Source: Kofleriaceae bacterium (GTDB lineage Bacteria > Myxococcota_A > Polyangia > Haliangiales > Haliangiaceae). From it: DNA of 64,000 nucleotides. Positions 1-8,384 of this stretch are shown in pieces. Made by a program: the position numbers and the translations under genes. The first letter of the stretch is position 1; each line of letters opens with the position of its first letter. The notes beneath the pieces are model-generated. The model was not told the DNA's origin. It saw only the letters and a program-made list of their open reading frames with translations, and ran no database searches. The stretch is from positions 20,522 through 84,521 of the forward strand of contig JANTGM010000014.1 in the NCBI GenBank assembly GCA_024762925.1, read 5' to 3'.

Positions 1-63
1 GCTTGTCGCGGCCAGGCAGAGTGCGGCGACGCTGGCGGTGATGGTTGTGCGAAGAAATGACAT
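1..63 (-). CDS. Exported protein, N-terminal fragment (cut by window edge)
   Basis: The reading frame starts with ATG at 63 and runs off the left edge, so only 21 residues are visible: MSFLRTTITASVAALCLAAT and one more. This is a typical signal peptide, with an Arg in the n-region and an Ala-rich hydrophobic core. A perfect AGGAGG ribosome binding site (plus-strand CCTCCT at 71-76) sits 7 bases upstream, so the start is well supported. The mature part lies outside the window and no function can be given. Confidence 0.7.
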   Translation of the reverse strand, partial: MSFLRTTITASVAALCLAATS

Positions 64-160
64 GGTTGGGCCTCCTGTACTAGTTTGACCGACCTTTGTG
101 CGCCAGATTCACTTTTTCGGACACCAAAGCTCATGGTCTTTGTAATTTCCGTGGCTTATG

Positions 161-1195
161 TCACTGGAATTGATAACGCTCCGACGTTGCCGTGGCCCCA
201 AAGCCCTGTTTGGTAGCCCCCCCTGGAACGTAAAGGACATTGCCGATCCCCGCAGCTCCCATCCCATGACGGGGGGCAGGCATGTCGGAAAGGGGACTCC
301 AAACGTCGAGGGCAGGGTCATAGACCTCGGTCTGTGGGAAGACGCCATTGCTTGCGGCGGCATTGCCTTCGCCCCCTACAACAACAATCTTCCCCTGCAC
401 AACCGCCGCCGCCGCTCCACCGCGCGCTGTTGGCATTGCGGCACGCTCCTGCCACTCTGAGCCGCCCAGAGAAAGCGAAACAACCGTGTCTTTGATCGAT
501 CCAATTCCGCCGTTGCGGCCACCGATGGCAAAAAGCACATCACCAACGTTGGCACCCACAAGATGATCGGTGGGCGTTGGCAGGGGAGGCAAGCCCGTCT
601 CCCACGTATCCGTTTCGATGTTGTAAGCAATAACGTCGGCGACGGCGTCGCCGCGAAGTCCGCCAGCCAGAACAATTCTGTCTCCTAGTAACCCCATCGC
701 AGCAGAGCCGCGCTCGCTTCCCGAGGGGATTGGGGCCAATGACGACCAGCTATCGGTGCCAGGCGTATACACAAAGCAATCTCCAACCGCGACAAAACTG
801 AAGCCACTAAGCTGCATGGCGCCAAGAACGTAGAGGAGTCCGTTTGCTGCTATGACATTGGCGTGATGAACATCCATTGGCAGCGGAGCCGCCTGCGTCC
901 AGCTATCGTTCGCTGGATCATAGACTTGGACGAGCGCACCAATCTGGAGAGTCTCGTCAAAGCCCCCCACTACGTAGACCTTTCCATCCAGCGCAGCAAC
1001 TCCGGTTTCTTGAATGGGTCCACCACCGACTTCCGCCATTGCTTGCCATCCTGGGCGGAGGTCTGCATCGGCCGATGGCGCGTTTGAATCCGCTTGCGGT
1101 GCTGCATCGAGCGAATCAGTCGCACCGGTTGGAGCGGAGCACTGAGTGCTCGCCACAGCGAGGGCCAAGAGAAGTAGAATCCGGGGAGCATTCAC
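161..1195 (-). CDS. Kelch-repeat exported protein
   Basis: 344 residues from a GTG start. The N-terminus is a hydrophobic export signal (RILLLLALAVAS) followed by a Cys; the residues before the Cys do not form a good lipobox, so lipid attachment is uncertain. The rest is a kelch beta-propeller with about six blades, each marked by a hydrophobic run and Gly-Gly (KVYVVGGFDE, RIVLAGGLRG, VLFAIGGRNG, KIVVVGGEGN, VLYVPGGATK). Linkers of the type VYDPANDSWTQAAPLP are classic kelch. Such proteins act outside the cytoplasm in binding or scaffolding; no catalytic residues are visible. It ends 97 bases before the next gene on the same strand. Confidence 0.85.
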   Translation of the reverse strand: MNAPRILLLLALAVASTQCSAPTGATDSLDAAPQADSNAPSADADLRPGWQAMAEVGGGPIQETGVAALDGKVYVVGGFDETLQIGALVQVYDPANDSWTQAAPLPMDVHHANVIAANGLLYVLGAMQLSGFSFVAVGDCFVYTPGTDSWSSLAPIPSGSERGSAAMGLLGDRIVLAGGLRGDAVADVIAYNIETDTWETGLPPLPTPTDHLVGANVGDVLFAIGGRNGGIGSIKDTVVSLSLGGSEWQERAAMPTARGGAAAAVVQGKIVVVGGEGNAAASNGVFPQTEVYDPALDVWSPLSDMPAPRHGMGAAGIGNVLYVPGGATKQGFGATATSERYQFQ

Positions 1196-1227
1196 CCGCT
1201 GAGTATGCCCCAGCTGCGATGGCCAGC

Positions 1228-1413
1228 CTACGCGACAGTGCGCAAGATGTGGCCCTTGCTGCCCTCAGGCCGCGTTTGAGCCTTTGGCGCGACGTCGCCT
1301 GCCTGCTCGATGAGACTTACCGCTGCTTCTCCCTCTTGGCGCTGCACGTTTAGGGCCTGCTTGTAGAGCCGAACCGTGTGCGGCTGATCGAGAGATACGC
1401 TTGCTGGATTCAT
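1228..1413 (-). CDS. Small protein, weak resemblance to YjfB-like putative motility proteins
   Basis: 61 residues from the ATG at 1413, with a weak AGGA upstream; the frame stays open to 1500 but the part before this Met looks non-coding. The central amphipathic stretch VRLYKQALNVQRQEGEAAV resembles the helix of small YjfB-like putative motility proteins, and the end (GHILRTVA) is like their G-x-L-x-x-x-A tail. It lies between maf (47 bases upstream) and the kelch gene (32 bases downstream) on the same strand. The family link is tentative; it could be an unrelated small protein. Confidence 0.45.
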   Translation of the reverse strand: MNPASVSLDQPHTVRLYKQALNVQRQEGEAAVSLIEQAGDVAPKAQTRPEGSKGHILRTVA

Positions 1414-1460
1414 CGTCCTATGTGATTCGGACGCCTCATGGGCCTCTGAAGAGCCAATCG

Positions 1461-2039
1461 CTACGGAATGGCAAATCCGAATGCTCGCAGCAGCTTGCAA
1501 AGCGCCATCATGGGCATGCCGGTGATGGCTGTGAAGTCATCGCCATCAATCCTCTCAAAGAGGCCGATTCCCAAACTCTCGATCTTGTAGCTGCCGCAGC
1601 AGTCCAGGGGCTGATCTGCTTGCACATACCTGCACAGCGCTTCTGGCCCGAGTGCCCGCATGTGCATGTGATGTACGTCGATTGCTGTTCGCACGTGTCC
1701 GTTGGGAGCTTGAATAGCGATCGCTGTGTGCAGTCGGTGCTCGTTTCCCGCGAGTGTGGCGAGCTGTTGCACTGCACGCTCCTTGGTACCTGGCTTGTGA
1801 AGAACCGCGCCATCTAGCTCAGCGATCTGATCGGAACCGATTATGTGTGCCTCGGGGAAACGCTCACGAAGGGAGGCTGCCTTGGCGCTAGCGAGCGCAA
1901 TCGCGTGATCTTGGAGCGATCCCGAAATCGGAATGTCCCGTTCATTGCACAAGTGAGCTGCTGCCGTGTAGGGGATGCGCAGGCGATCGAGAAGCACACG
2001 CCGATAGGGCGACTCAGAGGCCAGTACCAGAGGAATCAT
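1461..2039 (-). CDS. yceF: Maf-family nucleotide pyrophosphatase (YceF type)
   Basis: 192 residues, the usual Maf length. The family hydrolyses non-canonical or modified nucleoside triphosphates; the YceF branch prefers 7-methyl-GTP. The N-terminal signature LASESPYRR (residues 6-14) is present, followed by GSDQ (68-71) with the conserved acidic residue. The later segment YKIESLGIGLFERIDGDD is the YceF-type substrate loop rather than the dTTP/UTP-specific type. Its ATG overlaps the rsgA stop codon (ATGA), so the two genes are translationally coupled. House-cleaning of nucleotide pools is a family-based inference. Confidence 0.88.
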   Translation of the reverse strand: MIPLVLASESPYRRVLLDRLRIPYTAAAHLCNERDIPISGSLQDHAIALASAKAASLRERFPEAHIIGSDQIAELDGAVLHKPGTKERAVQQLATLAGNEHRLHTAIAIQAPNGHVRTAIDVHHMHMRALGPEALCRYVQADQPLDCCGSYKIESLGIGLFERIDGDDFTAITGMPMMALCKLLRAFGFAIP

Positions 2040-3064
2040 ACCTTGCTCGGTTTCTTAGTACGCCGACGGGTCGAACCTCGGTGCACAGCTTTCTCAGTTT
2101 TTTTCTTAGTCGCAGAGGTGGTTCGAGTCTCGTGTGCAATGAGGTGGAAGTTGTGCAATCGGCTCTCTTCAATAACGCCTCGCACGGCGCATCCTGGCTC
2201 GCTTTTGTGGGCACAGTCTCGAAACTGGCACTCTTGAGCAAGCTCAACGATATCGGCGAATGCGCGCTTTTGGTCATCGGTGTCGGCAGTGAGCTGCAGT
2301 TCTCGCATTCCGGGCGTGTCGATTAGGATGCCTCGGTCGTCTGGCAAGACAACCAGCTCTCGGCGGGTCGTTGTGTGCCGGCCTTTGGCGTCTTGTTCGC
2401 GAATTGCCGCAGTCACGAATTTGTATTCGTGCATCAGCGCATTGGCCAGTGTCGATTTGCCGACGCCCGAAGAGCCCACGAGCGCCAAGGTGAGGCCAGG
2501 ACCGAGCAGCGGGTCGATATCGTCAACGCCTACACCGGTGGGCGTTGCAACCAGGATGATCGGAGTATCACCAGCAACGGCCTGCAACTGGTCGCGATAG
2601 TAGTTTGGGGCGTCGCATAGATCGATCTTCGTGAGCACAAGGGCAGGGCGCGCCCCGCTTTGCGATACGGCACTGAGGTAGCGCTCGATCCGCCGAACGT
2701 TGAACTCGGCATTGCACGACGTCACAATCAAGACCCGGTCGATGTTCGCGGAGATGACTTGGAGTTTGCCGCGTGGACTCACACGCTGAAACGCGGTTCG
2801 TCTGCGAAACACATGACAGATGGGACCTTCTGGGATCGCCGCAACCCAATCCCCCGCTGCTGGGCGAGGGCCCCCACGGTTTGCCTCTTGTAAGAGTTTT
2901 CCTGTGAGGTGTGCATCTCGGACTCCCGATGGCCCAACGATGGTGTAGCGATCTTGGTGCTCGATCGACACGCGCATCGGAACAGCTGCTGGTTCTGAGA
3001 CGTCACCGAGCTGTTCCTCGAAGAACTCGGTCCATCCCAATTCGGCCAAAGAAGAAGAAGGCAC
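2036..3064 (-). CDS. rsgA: Ribosome small-subunit-dependent GTPase RsgA
   Basis: 342 residues. A circularly permuted GTPase that assists late 30S subunit maturation. The order of motifs is diagnostic: G4 TKID (145-148), then the P-loop GSSGVGKST (197-205), the G2-like GRHTTT (228-233) and G3 DTPG (249-252). An N-terminal OB-fold precedes it, and the C-terminal zinc knuckle has Cys279, Cys284, His286 and Cys292. The C-terminus is Lys/Arg-rich, fitting rRNA contact. The start is a GTG at 3064, five bases after the kinase stop; no good ribosome binding site is seen, so it may depend on translation of the upstream gene. Maf follows with an ATGA overlap. Confidence 0.95.
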   Translation of the reverse strand: MPSSSLAELGWTEFFEEQLGDVSEPAAVPMRVSIEHQDRYTIVGPSGVRDAHLTGKLLQEANRGGPRPAAGDWVAAIPEGPICHVFRRRTAFQRVSPRGKLQVISANIDRVLIVTSCNAEFNVRRIERYLSAVSQSGARPALVLTKIDLCDAPNYYRDQLQAVAGDTPIILVATPTGVGVDDIDPLLGPGLTLALVGSSGVGKSTLANALMHEYKFVTAAIREQDAKGRHTTTRRELVVLPDDRGILIDTPGMRELQLTADTDDQKRAFADIVELAQECQFRDCAHKSEPGCAVRGVIEESRLHNFHLIAHETRTTSATKKKTEKAVHRGSTRRRTKKPSKV

Positions 3065-3069
3065 GTTTG

Positions 3070-5055
3070 CTACTTGTGTGCGGCGCGAATTTTCCGTCTG
3101 ATGCGGAGCAGTTTCTGATGATACTCGGGAGCCAAGCTGGAGTCGCCAATGAGTCGCGTAATCGAGATGGCGTTGTAGTCCCGTCGCAGCTGTGCCACAG
3201 CCTTGTTGCTCTTAACCGCTTCAAGTCGATTGAGGGCGCCACCAACGGAAGCGTAGAGCCGTCTAGCTTCGCTACTTGTGGGAGCAGGCTTTGGAGTTGA
3301 TGCAGCTACTTGGTGTTTCTTGTTACGATTCTTGCGATTCGCATTCTTGCGATTCGCATTTTTGCGGGTCTGCGGATCTCGTCTTGTCTTGCCCGTGTTC
3401 TTCCTTGGAGGCTTTTGCTCAGGAGGAGCGTCTTTGACGGTTTCAGGTTCCGTGTCGGGGAGCGTTTCCGTTACTGGCTCCGTTCCCACTTCCACAGAAC
3501 TGCCCTGGAGGCCCGTTGTGTCCGCACTTGGCTCAGTCTCAGTTTTCGTCTCAGTATCGTCTTCTCGTTGCTTAAGGCCGGTAAGCGTGGGTTCCACGTC
3601 GCTAGATGCATCGATCGATGCAATCTCTGCAGCGGCAACAGCCGGCTTGTTGTCACTTCCACGGGAGAGCCCAAAGGCGGCCACAGCGACCGCAGCAACG
3701 GCGAGCAGGCCGATGATGATCGCCGGCTTGCTAGAGGTCGTGACCATCGCGTGCAGGTCGCGAGTGTTGGTGAGCCGTGTTGCCATTGGAGTGGCAGGCG
3801 AGCCCGCAGCTGACAGCTGAGAAGAACTCTGGGCGGCGTCAAATCCCGGGGAGCTTTGCTCGGCGTCAAATCCCGGGGAGCTTTGAGCGGCGTCAAATCC
3901 CGGGGAGCTCTGAGCGGCGCCAAATCCCGGGGAACTTTGCTCGGCGCCAAATCCCGGGGAGCTTTGCTCGGCGCCAAACCCCGGGGAGCTTTGCTCGGCG
4001 TCGCTTGGATGCCGGTCTTGGGCTGCTCCTGCCGGCTGAGAAAGCGGGGCGGGTATTGGCGTTGGTTCGCCCCAGTCGGCCGACTCAAGGCCAAGACTCT
4101 TGAGGTCGGCAAGTGCGTCTTTTGCACTCTGGTAGCGCTCGCTTGGTTGCTTTGCAGTGAGCTTGTGAATGATCGCTTCAAGGGCTGGCGCGACAGTCAC
4201 ACCACTGCGCTCTCGGATCGCGGGAATGGGCTCGTAGAGGTTTTTGCGAGCCATGTCCAGTGGCGTCCCCTCAAAGGGAAGCACACCTGACAGCATCTGA
4301 TAGCCGACAATGCCGAGGCTGAACAGATCCGTTCGATGATCAACGACGTCGCCGCTTGCCTGTTCAGGGGCCATCACAGCGGGGGTCCCCATAACCATGC
4401 CGTTTGAGGTCAGCATCGTGTTGGACGGGTTGTCCTCGGTGATCATGCAGATTCCAAAGTCGACGATCTTGGGAACCTCTTGTTCTTCCTCCGTCACCAT
4501 GATGACGTTCTCGCCCTTGAAGTCTCGGTGCACAAGCCCCTGATTGTGGGCATGCGACAGGCCCTTTGCGAGCTTTGCCAGGATTTCCACCGCACGTGCC
4601 GGCTGCATCGGCGCTTCCCGAATCATGAGTTCAGCGAGAGATTCGCCCACAGCCAAATCCATGACGAGATAGAGCAGGCCACCGGGAGTTTCTCCAAAGT
4701 CGACCACAGAGATGACATTGACGTGGTTTAGCCGGCTAACCGCCTCTGCTTCCCGAGCAAACCGCGACCGCATACGGCTGTCCCCAGCATGATCCCCAAA
4801 GAGAATCTTGATGGCGTAGGTGCGACTCATGCGTGTGTGCTTGGCGCGGTACACACGGCCCATGCCGCCCTCACCAATACACGCCTCGATTACATAGCGA
4901 CCATCAAGTGTGGTTCCGACAAGCGGATCGCCATCGAGTTCTGCGAGCACATTCCCATCAAGCGGGCACCGAGAAAATGGGGTCCGAAACACGGCATTGC
5001 ATGCCGGGCAAAAGTGGCGTTGTTCCGCCGTGCTCAAGCTAGAAACGGGCTCCAT
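3070..5055 (-). CDS. Membrane-anchored Ser/Thr protein kinase with N-terminal zinc ribbon and nonapeptide repeats
   Basis: 661 residues. An N-terminal CPAC...CPLDG zinc ribbon (16-34) is typical of myxobacterial kinases. The kinase domain follows: Gly loop GEGGMG (61-66), Lys83, catalytic HRDFKGEN (176-183), DFG (199-201) and APE (229-231), so it should be active. Residues 352-413 hold tandem AEQSSPGFG-like repeats (27-bp DNA units), then one membrane helix near 444-463. The C-terminal part is Thr/Glu-rich, then very basic (RKNANRKNANRKNRNKK). The layout suggests a cytoplasmic kinase with an extracytoplasmic tail. The start lies inside the end of the upstream gene (17-base overlap). Substrates cannot be told from sequence. 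Confidence 0.93.
   Translation of the reverse strand: MEPVSSLSTAEQRHFCPACNAVFRTPFSRCPLDGNVLAELDGDPLVGTTLDGRYVIEACIGEGGMGRVYRAKHTRMSRTYAIKILFGDHAGDSRMRSRFAREAEAVSRLNHVNVISVVDFGETPGGLLYLVMDLAVGESLAELMIREAPMQPARAVEILAKLAKGLSHAHNQGLVHRDFKGENVIMVTEEEQEVPKIVDFGICMITEDNPSNTMLTSNGMVMGTPAVMAPEQASGDVVDHRTDLFSLGIVGYQMLSGVLPFEGTPLDMARKNLYEPIPAIRERSGVTVAPALEAIIHKLTAKQPSERYQSAKDALADLKSLGLESADWGEPTPIPAPLSQPAGAAQDRHPSDAEQSSPGFGAEQSSPGFGAEQSSPGFGAAQSSPGFDAAQSSPGFDAEQSSPGFDAAQSSSQLSAAGSPATPMATRLTNTRDLHAMVTTSSKPAIIIGLLAVAAVAVAAFGLSRGSDNKPAVAAAEIASIDASSDVEPTLTGLKQREDDTETKTETEPSADTTGLQGSSVEVGTEPVTETLPDTEPETVKDAPPEQKPPRKNTGKTRRDPQTRKNANRKNANRKNRNKKHQVAASTPKPAPTSSEARRLYASVGGALNRLEAVKSNKAVAQLRRDYNAISITRLIGDSSLAPEYHQKLLRIRRKIRAAHK
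3836..3997 (-). repeat. 27-bp tandem repeat coding for AEQSSPGFG units
   Basis: Six 27-bp units start at 3836, 3863, 3890, 3917, 3944 and 3971, sharing the core CAAATCCCGGGGAGCT with few changes. They keep frame inside the kinase gene and encode a Ser/Pro/Gly-rich linker between the kinase domain and the membrane helix. A seventh, degenerate unit (AAQSSSQLS) lies at 3809-3835. The near identity suggests recent expansion or homogenisation, so copy number may vary between strains. Confidence 0.9.
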
Positions 5056-5911
5056 AGCTGAGTTGGAACGAATCCGATCCGACGTTTAGGCCCACGGGAC
5101 TTGGGGCCGGTGTCTCGTCGCCATCAGCCGTCAGGTACAAGTATAAGCCCGCGGAGAGTGCTGCTGTGCCAATGCCACCGACAATCACGTCCACCGCGAT
5201 GTTCTTGCCAGCGGTGTAGTCTCTGGGGCAGCTATCGAAGAAGCCATCACAAACGCTAAATCGCTGGTAGGCCCCGTATCCTAGCCATCCTGCGTACATT
5301 GCGCCTCCGCCAATCATCAGAAGCTTGGCTGCGCCAGTATCCTTCTTCTTCTTTGAAGCTGGTAGATTTGGGGCAAGTAGAGTTCCCCCTGGAGTTACTC
5401 TGTCATCAACCGCGCTTTGGCGAGCTGCGACATCGGGCAGTAGTTCCTTTGCCTTCGCAGTAAAGGCCGCGCGCATGGCATCATCGGTGTCTGCAGTTGT
5501 GATTCCTGGCCGAAGTGCCGTCTCACCGGAGGCGACATCAACCCAAGTTGCTTCGATCTTTAGCTCGTCGCCAACGCCAACGATAATCAGCATCAAGAGC
5601 TGATCGACTCCCAATGCTTTGCCAGCTGAGACGAGGCAGCTCGATTCACCGAGGCAGGTTTCGCTACGGGCAGCTTCCGGCAATCGCGCTTGGGCATCCG
5701 GTCCGGCGAGAACCGAGGCACTAAGAGTTTCACCTAGCATCTTGCCTAGCGTCGCACTAACTCGGGGGCCGACATGGGGGCTTGCATTGATAACCGCAGC
5801 GACGGTCACGCCAACCTTTGTCTCACTCTGCGCATGGGCAATGGATGTGGCCAAAGACAGGCCAAGGGAGAAGAGAACTAGGGTGATCGTTTGGAGGGCT
5901 AGTTTGCGCAT
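5039..5911 (-). CDS. Exported protein of unknown function, coupled to the kinase
   Basis: 290 residues. A clear signal peptide ends at AHA-Q (about residue 27). The middle contains TCLGESSCLVSAGKALGVDQ, a Cys-pair motif seen in myxobacterial exported proteins that carry a TolB- or FlgO-like nucleotide-independent fold; this family link is from memory and not certain. A KKKKD stretch precedes two hydrophobic segments (LLMIGGGAMYAGWLGYGAY and IVGGIGTAALSAGLYLYL), and the end (FQLSYGARF) has the alternating, Phe-terminated pattern of outer-membrane proteins. Its 3' end overlaps the kinase start by 17 bases, which suggests co-translation and a linked envelope role. Confidence 0.7.
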   Translation of the reverse strand: MRKLALQTITLVLFSLGLSLATSIAHAQSETKVGVTVAAVINASPHVGPRVSATLGKMLGETLSASVLAGPDAQARLPEAARSETCLGESSCLVSAGKALGVDQLLMLIIVGVGDELKIEATWVDVASGETALRPGITTADTDDAMRAAFTAKAKELLPDVAARQSAVDDRVTPGGTLLAPNLPASKKKKDTGAAKLLMIGGGAMYAGWLGYGAYQRFSVCDGFFDSCPRDYTAGKNIAVDVIVGGIGTAALSAGLYLYLTADGDETPAPSPVGLNVGSDSFQLSYGARF

Positions 5912-6068
5912 GGCATCAATCGGCGAGGTAGAGCCGTTGTTCCCTTAGTATACGCACTTTTGCCAGAGCGCTCACATTGGTGCATGGGCGAGGATTCTCG
6001 CGACCCACACCGTAGGCGTGGCAACCACACGTGTGCTCGCGTACAGCGGATATGGAGTCGCAACGCAA

Positions 6069-6099
6069 GAAGGAGCACTGAGATCCTCAATGCTCCTTC
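6069..6099 (-). terminator. Hairpin terminator downstream of the SPFH gene
   Basis: A 13-pair stem with one mismatch: GAAGGAGCA (6069-6077) pairs with TGCTCCTTC (6091-6099), and inner TGAG pairs with CTCA around a 3-base ATC loop. On the minus strand it lies 34 bases after the SPFH stop and is followed by the mildly T-rich TTGCGTTG. It is a strong stem with a weak T tract, so terminator function is likely but not certain. Confidence 0.6.
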
Positions 6100-6132
6100 A
6101 AAGAACGCCACTAGGGCTTATGTAAGCTCGCT

Positions 6133-7251
6133 TTACGGCGCGGCAGTTCCACAGCCGCTGCAGAATTTGCCGTCTACTGGGTTGCCACAATTGCTGCAGA
6201 ACTTTGGACCGGCAACAGCAAGACTACTGCCACACTCCGCACAGAACTTTCCCTGGGGAACGCTTGCGTTGCAGGCTCCACAAGTCACCATGTTGGCATT
6301 CATGCCAGTAGCTGGCGTGTTTGGAGCAGGTGCCTGCTGACCCTGTTGCTGGCCACCAGGGTTTTGGAAGGTGTTCATCATTTGGCCTGCCATCGCGAAA
6401 CCAAGGCCTAGCCCAGCTCCCTGCATGGCACCACCGCCACCGCCACCTTTTGCCATTCCTTCGCCCGCGTTGACCATCATGTCGGCCTGCGCCATTTGTT
6501 GGTAGCCCTGAAGGCCGCCAGCCATGTTGATGTAGGAGGCTTTCTCGTAGAACTTGTTAAGACGCTCTTCGTCCTTCTCCCCCATTGCTATATGGAAGTC
6601 GCCAAAACGAATGATCTCAATTCCGTAGGACTCAACATGCCCGCGTAAGCCGCTGATGGCCTCGGTCTCAATTTCCTCGGTGTACGCGCCAGAGGTGACG
6701 TCTGTGAGTGGCCACTTTTTCTTGACGCAGAGTTCAGCAATGTCGTCTTTGATGGTTTTGAGGACCAACTGGCGGAACCACTGCAAGAACCCGTTGCCTT
6801 CTGCCTTTTGCATACCGACCATGCCCAGGACGAGCTTGGGTGGGTCGATAACACGGGCAGAGAAGGTGCCGTGCACCATTAGGTTCGCAAGAAGACCACT
6901 TTGCGCGTCGCGAATTTTCCCAATCTGGCCACCAAATTTGATGGCGGTCATCTCGCGGGTGTTTACCCAGAAGACTTCTGCAATGAAGACATTGCCGCCG
7001 GTGAACTTGTCAACGAGTTGTCCAAGGAAGGGGATGTTGCCCGAATCAAGTGTGTGACGGCCCGCTGGGAACTGCCCCATAAACTTGCCATCACGAAAAA
7101 ACAGCGCGAGTTCATCGGCATCAACGGTGAGTTGTGCCTTCATCGGGATGGTTTGATCCGGATGTTTGTAGATGATGTCGCCCTTGTGGGCGTCGGGGCG
7201 TGCGATGGCGAGTTCTTTGACACCATCTTTTACGAAGCTAAAAATTCCCAT
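6133..7251 (-). CDS. SPFH-domain protein with C-terminal double zinc ribbon
   Basis: 372 residues. The first 240 or so match the stomatin/flotillin-like (SPFH, virion-core-like) fold seen in bacterial YdjI-type proteins: no N-terminal membrane helix, a MGIFSFVKDGVKE start, and the core segments VDADELALFFRDGKFMG and ETEAISGLRGHVESYGIEI. A Gly/Met/Gln-rich linker (about 245-315) leads to paired zinc ribbons: CGACNASVPQGKFCAECG, CSNCG and CSGCG. Such proteins are thought to form membrane-associated oligomers; the ribbons suggest a partner-binding adaptor role. It is transcribed alone, divergent from the CPBP gene, and a hairpin follows it. It is distinct from the two flotillin-like paralogues at 36594-39265. 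Confidence 0.85.
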   Translation of the reverse strand: MGIFSFVKDGVKELAIARPDAHKGDIIYKHPDQTIPMKAQLTVDADELALFFRDGKFMGQFPAGRHTLDSGNIPFLGQLVDKFTGGNVFIAEVFWVNTREMTAIKFGGQIGKIRDAQSGLLANLMVHGTFSARVIDPPKLVLGMVGMQKAEGNGFLQWFRQLVLKTIKDDIAELCVKKKWPLTDVTSGAYTEEIETEAISGLRGHVESYGIEIIRFGDFHIAMGEKDEERLNKFYEKASYINMAGGLQGYQQMAQADMMVNAGEGMAKGGGGGGAMQGAGLGLGFAMAGQMMNTFQNPGGQQQGQQAPAPNTPATGMNANMVTCGACNASVPQGKFCAECGSSLAVAGPKFCSNCGNPVDGKFCSGCGTAAP

Positions 7252-7398
7252 ACTTAGGCTCCTTGGTCGTGAGGCGAAAGCATAGCAGATGGCAGGGCAT
7301 TCTACCCATCTGCCATGCCGATCCTCTTTCCGATTGTGACTTCATTAAGATGCCTTCACTTCTGCTCAAGATGTAGCAAAGCTGTCTACACTTCGGCC

Positions 7399-8376
7399 GT
7401 GATTGCTCGTCTACTTGTCTGCCTCTGCCTCTTTGGAGCGTGCAGTCGGCCCATTGCTCGGGCCCGAACCAGTGCCATGGAACCTCTCTCGGTTCATGAG
7501 GAAGATGCGCGCGAGCGCCTTTCTAAGAAGCGCTGCAGCGGGAGCCTGGCCTACATTCCGCTGGTCATGGGGCTTGGACAATACTGTCACCGCAAGGATG
7601 CCCACGCCGCTGCGTTGGCTCTCGCGGGTGTTGCGGACCTGGCTACCGGCATCGCGGTGGGCACCCAGAGTGAGGATGGCTTCGAGAATCCAGGCGCCGG
7701 CTTTGCTCTCGTCGCCTATCAAGACCTGTGGGTAGCAGGCGTCGCGGACATGCTCATCGATAGAGATCTGTCCCGAGGACTGCTTTACGCTCCCACCGAT
7801 AGCCTGAGTGATCTGCTCGCATCCCCATTTAATTGGCAGGTCATCAAGCAGCCCAAGGTCTGGGGAGGCATCTTGAGCGCCGTGGCCATTGGCATCGGTG
7901 TGACGTTGGCAATCGACGGGGTTCCCGATGCTTCGCCTGGAGATGATGCCAACCTATTTGGCAAGGAGGTGTCGCCAGTCGTTGGCTATCCCGGAGCGAT
8001 GCTTGCGTTTGGCGGCCTCTTTAGCCACGTGGCACCGGCGGAAGAGCTCCTGTTTCGCGGTGTGGTGCAATCTGAGCTGGCTCGAAGTCACGGTGAGAAC
8101 TTGGGTTGGCTTGGCGGTTCTCTCATCTTTGGTGCCATCCACGCGCCCAATGCGTTGGCCTTGCCCTCCGACGAGCAGCGCGACTATCTAACCTATGCCG
8201 TCCCCGTGATTACGGTTGTGGGTAGCTACTTAGGCTACCTCTATAAAAGTTCTGAGTACTCACTCGCCGCCCCAACGGCGATGCACTTTTGGTACAACAC
8301 ACTTCTTAGCGCCACGGCCTTTGCACTCGATCCGCAAAACTCGCCCGTGTCCGCCAATGTTGGGATTCGCTTCTAG
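7399..8376 (+). CDS. CPBP-family (Abi) intramembrane protease-like lipoprotein
   Basis: 325 residues from the GTG at 7399, which gives a lipoprotein-like signal VIARLLVCLCLFGAC; an ATG at 7315 in the same frame would add 28 residues that look non-coding. The C-terminal half carries the CPBP glutamic-protease motifs: EELLFRG (the double Glu), FGAIHAPN and HFWYN (His and Asn). Hydrophobic helices surround them. The N-terminal half (cysteine- and Ala/Gly-rich helices) is not recognised. It sits 8 bases before the BMP gene and may be the first gene of that operon. CPBP proteins process membrane-bound substrates or self-protect; the substrate is unknown. Neither start has a good ribosome binding site. 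Confidence 0.8.
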   Translation: MIARLLVCLCLFGACSRPIARARTSAMEPLSVHEEDARERLSKKRCSGSLAYIPLVMGLGQYCHRKDAHAAALALAGVADLATGIAVGTQSEDGFENPGAGFALVAYQDLWVAGVADMLIDRDLSRGLLYAPTDSLSDLLASPFNWQVIKQPKVWGGILSAVAIGIGVTLAIDGVPDASPGDDANLFGKEVSPVVGYPGAMLAFGGLFSHVAPAEELLFRGVVQSELARSHGENLGWLGGSLIFGAIHAPNALALPSDEQRDYLTYAVPVITVVGSYLGYLYKSSEYSLAAPTAMHFWYNTLLSATAFALDPQNSPVSANVGIRF

Positions 8377-8384
8377 GGGATGTT

